DNA of 19,816 bases from positions 1-19,816 of the forward strand of contig JBECKR010000004.1 in the NCBI GenBank assembly GCA_040235415.1, given 5' to 3'. Position 1 is the stretch's first letter; the number at the start of each line of letters is the position of its first letter. This DNA is from JBECKR01 sp040235415. Its GTDB lineage: Bacteria > Acidobacteriota > Polarisedimenticolia > Polarisedimenticolales > Polarisedimenticolaceae. The translations under genes were made by a program, and so were the position numbers. The notes beneath the pieces are model-generated. The model was given only the letters and a program-made list of their open reading frames with translations. It searched no databases and was not told the DNA's origin. Of the stretch, positions 1-5,783 are shown piece by piece.

Positions 1-64
1 CCGCGACGACGGCCGCGGCCAGTCCGGCGGCCGCCAAGATCTCGAACCATGCTCTCGCTCTCAT
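1..64 (-). CDS. Unidentified exported or membrane protein, N-terminus only
   Basis: A reading frame starts at the ATG at 64-62, which overlaps the TGA stop (63-61) of the upstream methyltransferase gene as ATGA. It runs off the left edge of the window. A GGAGG ribosome site at 76-72 lies 7 bases before the ATG, inside the last codons of the upstream gene, so translation is probably coupled. The 21 visible residues begin MRARAWFEIL and continue as an unbroken Ala/Leu/Val-rich hydrophobic stretch. This is typical of a signal peptide or first transmembrane helix with a positively charged N-terminus. Function cannot be told from this fragment. The overlap and ribosome site make the gene likely, but the rest of the protein is outside the window. 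Confidence 0.6.
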   Translation of the reverse strand, partial: MRARAWFEILAAAGLAAAVVA

Positions 65-1962
65 CGGGGATCCTCCATGGTCGGCGGGACGACGGGCGCG
101 CCGCCGACGTTCCTTCGCTCCTGTGGGATAGCCGACGCGACCTCGATCGCGGTCGCGTAGCGGCCGAACGGGGCGGAGATCTGGACGCCCGCGGTGTGCG
201 GCAGCAGGGCCTGCAGCATCTCGCAGGCGATCGCGATCCCCTCGCGGCGGGCGGACTCCTTGGTTTCGGCGCCTCGCATGCGTTCCAGGATCGGCTCGGG
301 GACGTGCACCCCGGGCACCTCGTTGTTCATGAACTCCGCGTTGCGGAACGACGCCAGCGGCCAGATCCCCGCGAGCAGGGGGATCGGTCGAATCCCGCTC
401 GTGCGCTCGACGAACTCGAGGAACTGCTCGACGTCGAACACCGGCTGGGTGATCGCGAACGCGGCGCCGGCCTCGACCTTCCAGGCGAACCGCGCGATCT
501 CGCGCGCGAGATCGGTGGCGCCGGGGTTGACGCCGACGCCGAAGCAGAACGCGGTCGGGTCGCCGATCGGGCTCGAGCCGACGTCGCGGCCGTGGTTCAG
601 GCGATCGACCATGTTGGCGAGTCCGATCGAGTCGACATCGAACACCGCGGTCGCGTCCGGGTAGTCGCCGAGCTTCGGAGGGTCGCCGGTGATCAGCAGC
701 ACGTTTCTCAGCCCGAGGGCGTGCGCTCCGAGCAGGTCCGACTGCATCCCGAGCAGGTTCCGGTCGCGGCAGCAGTAGTGGATGATGGTCTCGATCCCGA
801 CGTCGCGCTCGAGCCGCACCGCCATCGCCAGCGGGCTCATGCGGGCGGTCGCGCGAGGGCCGTCCGGGATGTTGATGGCGTCGATGCCCGCACGGTACAG
901 CGTCGCCGCCCCCCGGATCGCCTTGTCGAGGTCGTGGCCCCTCGGGGGAAGCATCTCGACGCTCACGACGAAGCGTCCCGACGCGAGACCCGCCGCGAAG
1001 CGCGAGCGTTCGGCCAGCGGAACCGGCTCGACCGTCTCGGCGCTCGCCTCCGAGCCGCCCGCGGCGGCGCCGGCCGGTGTGCGTCTCGGCTCGAGCGCGC
1101 GGATCGCGCGCCGCATCGCCCGGAGGTGCTCCGGCGTCGTTCCGCAGCACCCTCCGACGATCCGAGCGCCCGCGCGCACGAAGCGCCCCACGTGAACCGC
1201 GAGGTACTCCGGGCTGCACAGGTAGATGTTGCGATTCTCGACGACGCGCGGCTTGCCGGCGTTCGGCTGCGCGATGATCGGTTTCGTGACCACCTTCGCG
1301 AGCCGCTCGACCGCCTCGAGCATCGCCGCGGGTCCGACCGAGCAGTTGACGCCCACGGCATCGACCGGCAGGGCGGCGATTCGGGGACCGAACCGCTCCG
1401 GAGCCACTCCCTCGAGGCTGTTGCCGTCGTCCTCGAGCGTCAGCTGGGCCACGATCGGCAGGTCGGAGACGCGGCGGATGCCGCGGACCGCGGCCTCGAG
1501 CTCGCCGAGATCGTAGAACGTCTCGACCGAGAACAGGTCGACCCCGCCCCGCGCGAGCGCGTCGGCCTGACGCCCGAACATCTCGGCGGCCTCGTCGACG
1601 GACGTCGGGCCCCAAGGCTCGATCCGGATCCCGAGCGGGCCGATCGCGCCCGCGACCAGAACGTCGTCGCCGGCCACCGTCCGGGCGATCGTCGCACCCG
1701 CGAGGTTGATCTCCTCGAGGCGGTCTCCGAGCGCGTGCTTGCCGAGCTTCACCGGGTTCGCGCCAAACGTGTTGGTCTCGACGACGTCGACCCCGACGTC
1801 GACGTATCCGCGGTGGACCTGCTCCACCGTCGCGGGCGCCGACAGGTTGAGCTCGTCGAAGCAGCGGTTCAAGAACACGCCGAGCTCGTACAGGCGCGTA
1901 CCGGTGGCGCCGTCGAACAGCACGACGCGCTCGGAAACGAGCTTCAGGAAGTCTCGCGGCAT
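61..1962 (-). CDS. Bifunctional homocysteine S-methyltransferase / 5,10-methylenetetrahydrofolate reductase
   Basis: The 633-residue cytoplasmic protein has two enzymes in one chain. Residues about 1-300 form a homocysteine methyltransferase barrel (BHMT/MetH N-terminal family). It starts with the LFDGATGTRLYELG segment and carries the three zinc-binding cysteines, C207 in GVNCS and C272/C273 in GGCCGT. Residues about 320-615 form a MetF-type flavin-dependent methylenetetrahydrofolate reductase (VSVEMLPPRG, ITGDPP, ITQPVFD motifs). Together they would make 5-methyl-THF and use a methyl group to form methionine, as in the Bacillus YitJ family. The length matches that family. The ATG at 1962 is the start immediately before the first conserved block; a weak GAGG lies upstream. 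OmpA-like gene upstream, overlapping exported protein downstream. The methyl donor (methyl-THF, S-methylmethionine or another) is not decided by the sequence. Confidence 0.93.
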   Translation of the reverse strand: MPRDFLKLVSERVVLFDGATGTRLYELGVFLNRCFDELNLSAPATVEQVHRGYVDVGVDVVETNTFGANPVKLGKHALGDRLEEINLAGATIARTVAGDDVLVAGAIGPLGIRIEPWGPTSVDEAAEMFGRQADALARGGVDLFSVETFYDLGELEAAVRGIRRVSDLPIVAQLTLEDDGNSLEGVAPERFGPRIAALPVDAVGVNCSVGPAAMLEAVERLAKVVTKPIIAQPNAGKPRVVENRNIYLCSPEYLAVHVGRFVRAGARIVGGCCGTTPEHLRAMRRAIRALEPRRTPAGAAAGGSEASAETVEPVPLAERSRFAAGLASGRFVVSVEMLPPRGHDLDKAIRGAATLYRAGIDAINIPDGPRATARMSPLAMAVRLERDVGIETIIHYCCRDRNLLGMQSDLLGAHALGLRNVLLITGDPPKLGDYPDATAVFDVDSIGLANMVDRLNHGRDVGSSPIGDPTAFCFGVGVNPGATDLAREIARFAWKVEAGAAFAITQPVFDVEQFLEFVERTSGIRPIPLLAGIWPLASFRNAEFMNNEVPGVHVPEPILERMRGAETKESARREGIAIACEMLQALLPHTAGVQISAPFGRYATAIEVASAIPQERRNVGGAPVVPPTMEDPR

Positions 1963-2003
1963 CGCTCGCCTCGCCGGCGCGGAGGATCCCCCCGAGACGC
2001 GAA

Positions 2004-2034
2004 GGGCCGCGACACCTGTTCGGCGCCGCGGCCC
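2004..2034 (-). terminator. GC-rich hairpin between the OmpA-like gene and the methyltransferase gene
   Basis: Perfect 8-bp arms, GGGCCGCG at 2004-2011 and CGCGGCCC at 2027-2034, enclose a 15-base loop. It lies 36 bases beyond the OmpA-like stop codon and 41 bases before the methyltransferase start. On the minus strand the stem is followed by TTCGCGTCTC, not a real T-run, so it is at best a weak or factor-assisted terminator. It could also be a partial attenuator that lowers expression of the downstream gene. No recognisable SAM or SAH riboswitch core surrounds it. Confidence 0.4.
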
Positions 2035-2070
2035 GAAACGATGCGTTCTCGGCTCGGGGCCGGTTTCGCG

Positions 2071-2727
2071 CTACTCGAGCACCTGGACGACGACCCGGCG
2101 GTTCTTGGAGCGGCCGTCCGGCGTGCTGTTGTCCGCCACCGGCTTCGTCTCGCCGTACGAGATCACGCTGATCGCGTGCAGCGGGATGCCGTCCTGCTCG
2201 TTCAGGTAGCGGCGGACCGCCATGGCGCGCTCCTCGCCGAGCTGCATGTTGTACTCCGGGCTCCCGATGTTGTCGGTGTGGCCCTGGACCTCGAGGTAGA
2301 CGGCGCGATCCATGGCCTTCACCTTGTTCGCGAGGTCGTCGAGGATCGCCTTCGCGTCGTCCGGCACGGACGCCTGATCGAACGAGAACTTGACGTTGTC
2401 GTTCGACAGCGTCACGGACCACAGCAGCTTGCCCTTCATCGCCTTATCGGCCGTCTGCTGCGCCGTATCCGCCTTGTTGATCGCGGTGTTGCCGATCTCG
2501 ACCGCTTTCTCGGCCTTGCTGTTGACGTCGGAAATCTTCTTGTCGGTCTCGTTCGAGAGGTCCGTGATTCGCTTCTCGTTGGTCTCGACGCCGCTCTCCA
2601 CGCCGGAAACCCGCTGATCGGTTTCCTCGACGTTCTTGCGGAACATCTTCTTCGACACGCACCCGGTAGAGCCCAGCGTCGCGATCATCGCGATTCCCAA
2701 GACCCATGCCACTCTTCGCTTGTTCAT
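2071..2727 (-). CDS. OmpA/Pal-like peptidoglycan-binding lipoprotein with coiled-coil stalk
   Basis: The 218-residue protein begins with a lipoprotein-type signal (MNKRRVAWVLGIAMIATLGS, then TGC), giving a lipidated Cys at 23. Residue +2 is Val, not Asp, which fits outer-membrane sorting. Residues about 28-90 are charged heptad-like repeats rich in Glu, Lys, Asn and Ala, resembling the Lpp-type coiled coil. Residues about 100-218 are an OmpA C-terminal domain. D152 in GHTDNIG and R167 in LGEERA have the 15-residue spacing of the pair that grips diaminopimelate in peptidoglycan. The protein should tether the outer membrane to the wall from the periplasm. The ATG at 2727 was chosen over an in-frame start at 2802 because it starts the signal peptide and follows AAGGAG at a suitable distance. 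The upstream start would lie inside the likely promoter. Confidence 0.9.
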   Translation of the reverse strand: MNKRRVAWVLGIAMIATLGSTGCVSKKMFRKNVEETDQRVSGVESGVETNEKRITDLSNETDKKISDVNSKAEKAVEIGNTAINKADTAQQTADKAMKGKLLWSVTLSNDNVKFSFDQASVPDDAKAILDDLANKVKAMDRAVYLEVQGHTDNIGSPEYNMQLGEERAMAVRRYLNEQDGIPLHAISVISYGETKPVADNSTPDGRSKNRRVVVQVLE

Positions 2728-2773
2728 CTCCAGAATCTCCTTCGCGTTTCGGGGACGGCGTGTTCCGGCCCGT

Positions 2774-2802
2774 ACTGTAACGGTTGCCCCACGTCCCCGC
2801 AA
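2774..2802 (-). promoter_or_regulatory. Candidate sigma-70-type promoter of the OmpA-like lipoprotein gene
   Basis: On the minus strand, TTGCGG (2802-2797) and TACAGT (2779-2774) are separated by exactly 17 bases, each matching four of six consensus positions. Transcription would start near 2767, leaving a leader of about 40 bases that contains the AAGGAG site. The spacing is good but both boxes are imperfect, so this is only a candidate. Confidence 0.35.
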
Positions 2803-3063
2803 GGATCCGTCTCCTCACCCGTTCCGCGCGTCCGACTCCGGGCGATCGAGGATCCGAGGTCGCCGCACGGGGCACGCCGAACGCCGGCGACCCGGAAGGA
2901 TTTCAAATCGGGTGCCAGCGTTCCGATCCGATTCGAGCGGTCTGGACACTCCGAAAATGAAACTATTCTTGGATGGCGCGATGGCGGCGGGTCGGGGTTC
3001 ACGACACGATGATGTAAGTCTTACATCCCGTGGAAACGCTTGCCGGAGAGCCCGCCGCGGCGA
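2803..3063. other. Non-coding gap between the OmpA-like and VWA genes
   Basis: No convincing gene is seen here. Short frames exist on both strands but have no ribosome site, no domain and overlap real genes. The gap holds a short AT-richer patch (about 2955-2975) and the perfect palindrome at 3011-3027. It also holds a sigma-54-like string at 2901-2917 (minus strand TGGCAC, 5 bases, TTGA) that lacks the essential GC of the -12 element. The gap most likely contains upstream control sequences of the OmpA-like gene and the 3-prime untranslated end of the VWA gene. Confidence 0.5.
3011..3027. promoter_or_regulatory. Perfect palindrome, probable operator
   Basis: GATGTAAG and CTTACATC are exact inverted repeats around a single T, forming a 17-bp dyad in otherwise very GC-rich DNA. 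A one-base centre cannot form a normal RNA hairpin, so a dimeric DNA-binding regulator is the better explanation. It lies 37 bases after the VWA stop codon and about 280 bases upstream of the OmpA-like start, on the side from which that gene is transcribed. The regulator is not identifiable from the window. Confidence 0.5.
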
Positions 3064-4095
3064 TCAGTGCGTCGGGTTCGCGTAGTACCCGTTGCGGGTC
3101 CGGACCTTCAGATCGTCCCGCCGGGCCTCGAGCTCGACGCGGCGAAAGCGTCCGTCCCACTCCCGCGACGTCGGGTAGTAGCCCACGAGATACTGGAATC
3201 GGATCTCGCTCAGAATCGCCGCGGCCGCCTCCTTGACGTCGTCGGGGTCGTGCACCTGGAACAGCAGTCCGCCGGTCTCCCGCGAGAACGTGGCGGGCAG
3301 TCGGAGGTCCTGGTCGACCGAGCCCTGCAGGCGGAGCTTGTCCGGCATCGCGGTGAAACCGACGGCGTAGATCGGGACGTTGACCGAGCGCGCGAGCCGG
3401 ATCGCCTGCCAGTCGGACAGCTTGCTGGCGTTGTCGACACCGTCCGTGAACAGCACGATCGCCTTGCGCCCCTTGATCTTCTCGTCCACGAGCTTCGGGG
3501 TCGCGGCGACCGCGTCCGAGAGCGCGGTCTGCCCGTACGCCTCCTGCACCGACAGCCGAAGCAGGAAGTTCTTGCGGTCGGCGGTGAAATCGGTGATCCA
3601 CGCGACCTGCTCGTCCGCGAAGCAGATCAGCGCGAACTCGTCGTTCGGCTTCATGGTGTCGACGAAGTAGCGGATCGCCTGCTTGGCGGCTTCGAGCTTG
3701 CCGAGCTGGCGCATGCTCCCGGAGACGTCGAGCAGGAACGCGACGTGCACCGGCTCGGTGAAGTCCGCCGAGAAGAAATCGATCTTCTGAGGGATGTTGT
3801 CCTCGCGGAGCGAGAAGTCCTGCGCGCCGAGACCCTGGATCGGCCGGCCGTTGCGAGTCGTCACGGTCACCGGCAGGAGAACCAGCCGGACGTCCTCTTC
3901 CTCGGTGTGCTGCAGCTTGAGGAGCTTCTGCAGCGTCGCGTCGTCCATCTTCTCGGGCGCGACCTGGGCCCCGATACTCGCGTCGGCGACCCGCGGGGCC
4001 GTAGCGTCGTGGCCGTCCGCCGCCGCCGCGGGCGCGACGCACGTCGCGACGACGGTGAGGATCGCGAGGATCGTGTTCCCGACCGGACTGCGCAT
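3064..4095 (-). CDS. Secreted VWA-domain protein (acidobacterial VWFA-related type)
   Basis: The 343-residue protein starts with a cleavable signal peptide (MRSPVGNTILAILTVVATCV, then an Ala-rich cleavage region near 23-26). A von Willebrand A domain spans about residues 75-325. The metal-ion-dependent adhesion site looks complete: D123-S125-S127 in DVSGSM, T190 in YGQTALSD and D218 in FTDGVDN. The sequence before the domain (LVLLPVTVTTRNGRPIQGLG, then a LREDNIPQKIDFFS segment) and the C-terminal YLVGYYPT block match the VWFA-related family expanded in Acidobacteriota. It should bind a protein ligand through a divalent cation outside the cytoplasm; the ligand is unknown. The ATG at 4095 follows GGAGGTG and starts the signal peptide. 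An in-frame TTG at 4152 would fall in the predicted promoter. No secretion or aerotolerance (Bat) genes flank it. Confidence 0.88.
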   Translation of the reverse strand: MRSPVGNTILAILTVVATCVAPAAAADGHDATAPRVADASIGAQVAPEKMDDATLQKLLKLQHTEEEDVRLVLLPVTVTTRNGRPIQGLGAQDFSLREDNIPQKIDFFSADFTEPVHVAFLLDVSGSMRQLGKLEAAKQAIRYFVDTMKPNDEFALICFADEQVAWITDFTADRKNFLLRLSVQEAYGQTALSDAVAATPKLVDEKIKGRKAIVLFTDGVDNASKLSDWQAIRLARSVNVPIYAVGFTAMPDKLRLQGSVDQDLRLPATFSRETGGLLFQVHDPDDVKEAAAAILSEIRFQYLVGYYPTSREWDGRFRRVELEARRDDLKVRTRNGYYANPTH

Positions 4096-4123
4096 CGCCA
4101 CCTCCGGAGCCGCCCACGCATTG

Positions 4124-4152
4124 AATTTGCAATTCCCGGGCCACGGCGTCAA
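4124..4152 (-). promoter_or_regulatory. Candidate promoter of the VWA gene
   Basis: On the minus strand TTGACG (4152-4147), five of six matches to the -35 consensus, is followed after 17 bases by CAAATT (4129-4124), a weak -10 box. The short space between the FadL terminator and the VWA start leaves little room elsewhere. Transcription would start near 4117, giving a leader of about 22 bases with the GGAGGTG site. Confidence 0.4.
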
Positions 4153-4172
4153 CCCGCCGGCCGTGCGTTCCG

Positions 4173-4211
4173 AAAAAAAACGGGCCCGCGGGGGGTCGCC
4201 CCGCGGGCCCG
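4173..4211 (-). terminator. Strong intrinsic terminator of the FadL-type gene
   Basis: Arms CGGGCCCGCGGGG (4181-4193) and CCCCGCGGGCCCG (4199-4211) are perfect 13-bp inverted repeats with a 5-base loop. Read on the minus strand, the stem is followed at once by eight T residues (A-run at 4173-4180). It begins 23 bases after the FadL-type stop codon. It separates that transcript from the downstream VWA gene, which therefore needs its own promoter. Confidence 0.95.
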
Positions 4212-4234
4212 CCGGATCGAAATCGAACGCGGAC

Positions 4235-5509
4235 TCAGAACCGGAAGTTGACGGTCGCCCCGAGCAGGTACACGAACGACTTGTACTTGCCGGGGAGCAC
4301 GCCCGTTTCGCCGGGCGTCGCGGTGATGTCGTCGAACCACAGCGGCATGAGATAGGCGTCGAAGTCCCACTTCGGCCCCGTGTACCCGTAGCCGACGGTC
4401 AGGCCGGTGCGGTTCGAGTCCGGGATCGACGGCCGCAGCGTCTCCTTCGGGACCGGGCTCTCGTCGAACACCGCGCCGAACCGGACCTCGTGCTGGTCTG
4501 CGACCTTCCACGCGGCTCCGAAACGGTACGAGAAGGTGTCGTCCCAGTTCTCGACGAGGGTCACGTCCTGGACCGCGGGGGTCTCGTTCTCGAAGTCGAG
4601 CACGAGCTCCTTGAACGACGACCATCCGGCCCACGCGAGGTCGAACTCCATCGTCCAGGCGTCGGTCACCTTGAACGACACGCCGGCCGCCGCCTCCGCG
4701 GGAAGGTCGAGCGTCGCCTTGCCGGGACCGTTCGGGAAGAACGCGGCGACGGGGGCGGGAATGTCCAAAAACTCGACGTCACCGTCGATCTCGGGGGACA
4801 GCTCGCCGCGATACGTGAACCCGAAGTTCCAGGCGTCCGAGGCGTAGTGCAGCGCGACGTTCCAGCCCCACGCGTCGCCCGTGCCGGTCAGATTGGTGCC
4901 CGCGATGACCGTGAGGGGCGCCGCTTCGAACAGGGCGCTGATGTCGAGGTCCCGCGAGAAATCCCGGACGTCCGCGTACATGTAGTCGATCCCGACCGCA
5001 CCGGACCAGTTGTCGTTGAACCGGAACGCGACGTTCGGGTTGACCACGAACGTCGCGAGGTCGGACTTCCTGGCGGACAGCGTCACGGGGATGTCCTTCC
5101 ACTCCGTGACGAGCCCGAACGGGGTCGTCACCGCGACGCCCCAGGCGATCCTGTCGTTGATGTTCTGCGTGAAGTAAAGATGAAACGGCGTCGCGAGGTT
5201 CGACTCGGCGTCGAACTTCATGCCGTTGAACGGGTCGACCGGGTTCGGAGAGTTGTACGTGAAGCTGGTGTCCCCGCCGATGTCGATGTAGTTGATGCCG
5301 AACTGGAACTGCATCCCTTTCTGGTGCACCATCGCGGCCGGGTTGTACCAGGCCGCCGCGGCGTCGTCGGCGCGAGCCACCCAGGCACCGGCCAGGCCGG
5401 AAGCCTTCGCGCTTTGCTCGTAGAGACTGAAGCCGGACGCCAGCGCCGGTCCGACCGCCAGGACCGCCACGACGCCGGCCGCCAGGACCCATGCTCCCGT
5501 TTTCCTCAT
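4235..5509 (-). CDS. FadL/OmpP1/TodX-family outer-membrane transporter of long-chain fatty acids or other hydrophobic compounds
   Basis: The 424-residue protein has a signal peptide (MRKTGAWVLAAGVVAVLAVG, cleavage after ALA at residue 24). The mature start SGFSLYEQSAKASGLAGA is the hallmark N-terminal hatch of the FadL family, followed by the DDAAAAWYNPAAM block containing the NPA motif. The remainder is alternating strand-forming sequence ending in NFRF, the terminal Phe expected by the BAM machinery. The length is typical of the family. It would let long-chain fatty acids, or related hydrocarbons or aromatics, diffuse laterally through the outer membrane; the substrate cannot be fixed by sequence. 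AAGGAGG precedes the ATG at 5509. It is transcribed alone, with its own promoter region and a strong terminator. A FadB-type oxidation enzyme lies at 18258-19816. Confidence 0.93.
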   Translation of the reverse strand: MRKTGAWVLAAGVVAVLAVGPALASGFSLYEQSAKASGLAGAWVARADDAAAAWYNPAAMVHQKGMQFQFGINYIDIGGDTSFTYNSPNPVDPFNGMKFDAESNLATPFHLYFTQNINDRIAWGVAVTTPFGLVTEWKDIPVTLSARKSDLATFVVNPNVAFRFNDNWSGAVGIDYMYADVRDFSRDLDISALFEAAPLTVIAGTNLTGTGDAWGWNVALHYASDAWNFGFTYRGELSPEIDGDVEFLDIPAPVAAFFPNGPGKATLDLPAEAAAGVSFKVTDAWTMEFDLAWAGWSSFKELVLDFENETPAVQDVTLVENWDDTFSYRFGAAWKVADQHEVRFGAVFDESPVPKETLRPSIPDSNRTGLTVGYGYTGPKWDFDAYLMPLWFDDITATPGETGVLPGKYKSFVYLLGATVNFRF

Positions 5510-5541
5510 GACAGGTCGTCCTCCTTGGTGTCAAACGCGTC

Positions 5542-5569
5542 CCGCCGCGCGCAGGTCCTGCGGCGGCGG
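5542..5569 (-). other. Stem-loop in the leader of the FadL-type mRNA
   Basis: Outer arms CCGCCGC (5542-5548) and GCGGCGG (5563-5569) continue, past one bulged base, into CGCA/TGCG. The result is a stem of about 11 bp closed by a 5-base loop. It would start within a few bases of the predicted transcription start (about 5571) and ends 32 bases before the ATG, leaving the ribosome site free. Such 5-prime-terminal stem-loops can protect outer-membrane-protein mRNAs from decay. The role here is inference. Confidence 0.4.
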
Positions 5570-5577
5570 ATCGCGGG

Positions 5578-5606
5578 ATTATAACCCGTCGGTCTCGTAG
5601 ACTTTG
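5578..5606 (-). promoter_or_regulatory. Promoter of the FadL-type gene, perfect -10 with poor -35
   Basis: The minus strand carries a perfect TATAAT (5583-5578). The hexamer 17 bases upstream, CAAAGT at 5606-5601, hardly resembles a -35 box. This pattern is common at promoters needing an activator, and a perfect palindrome (5615-5628) sits directly upstream, centred about 50 bases before the predicted start. The leader would be about 61 bases. Confidence 0.55.
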
Positions 5607-5614
5607 CCCGCGTT

Positions 5615-5628
5615 CTGCATCGATGCAG
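5615..5628. promoter_or_regulatory. Perfect 14-bp palindrome in the divergent control region
   Basis: CTGCATCGATGCAG is its own reverse complement. It lies between the FadL-type promoter and the plus-strand promoter at 5669-5697. The position suits a dimeric transcription factor acting on one or both divergent genes. The factor is not encoded nearby. Confidence 0.5.
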
Positions 5629-5668
5629 CAGGAATTCGGACCAGGACGCTCCCCGAACCCCCTTCGCC

Positions 5669-5697
5669 TTGACTCGCGGACCCCCTTCCCCTATAAG
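5669..5697 (+). promoter_or_regulatory. Near-consensus sigma-70 promoter of the barrel-protein gene
   Basis: TTGACT (5669-5674) and TATAAG (5692-5697), each five of six consensus matches, are separated by the ideal 17 bases. Transcription would begin near 5704, giving a leader of about 80 bases before the ATG at 5784. It is the best promoter sequence seen in the window. Confidence 0.75.
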
Positions 5698-5783
5698 AAG
5701 GTCTTTCGTCCGGCAGGATCGGGAACGGAACCGCCGTGGGCTCGGGGGCGGTTCGCGCCAGTGTCCAACGGGGGGATTCCAGC

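Noticed and set aside
1963..2070. Possible SAM or SAH riboswitch before the methionine/folate enzyme
   Set aside because: The 108-base gap contains a simple hairpin but none of the conserved core sequences of these riboswitches that I can recognise.
2901..2917. Sigma-54-like element on the minus strand (TGGCAC, 5 bases, TTGA)
   Set aside because: The -12 element lacks the nearly invariant GC; no enhancer-binding regulator is nearby.
49..3012. A 987-codon open frame on the plus strand, opposite the methyltransferase and OmpA-like genes
   Set aside because: Its translation is Arg/Asp/Val-rich low-complexity sequence with no domain, and it runs antisense through two well-supported genes. Long antisense frames are expected in GC-rich coding DNA.
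5529..5534. Perfect TTGACA on the minus strand just before the FadL-type start
   Set aside because: The hexamer 17 bases downstream is TCATGA, overlapping the start codon and unlike a -10 box; a TATAAT upstream explains the gene better.
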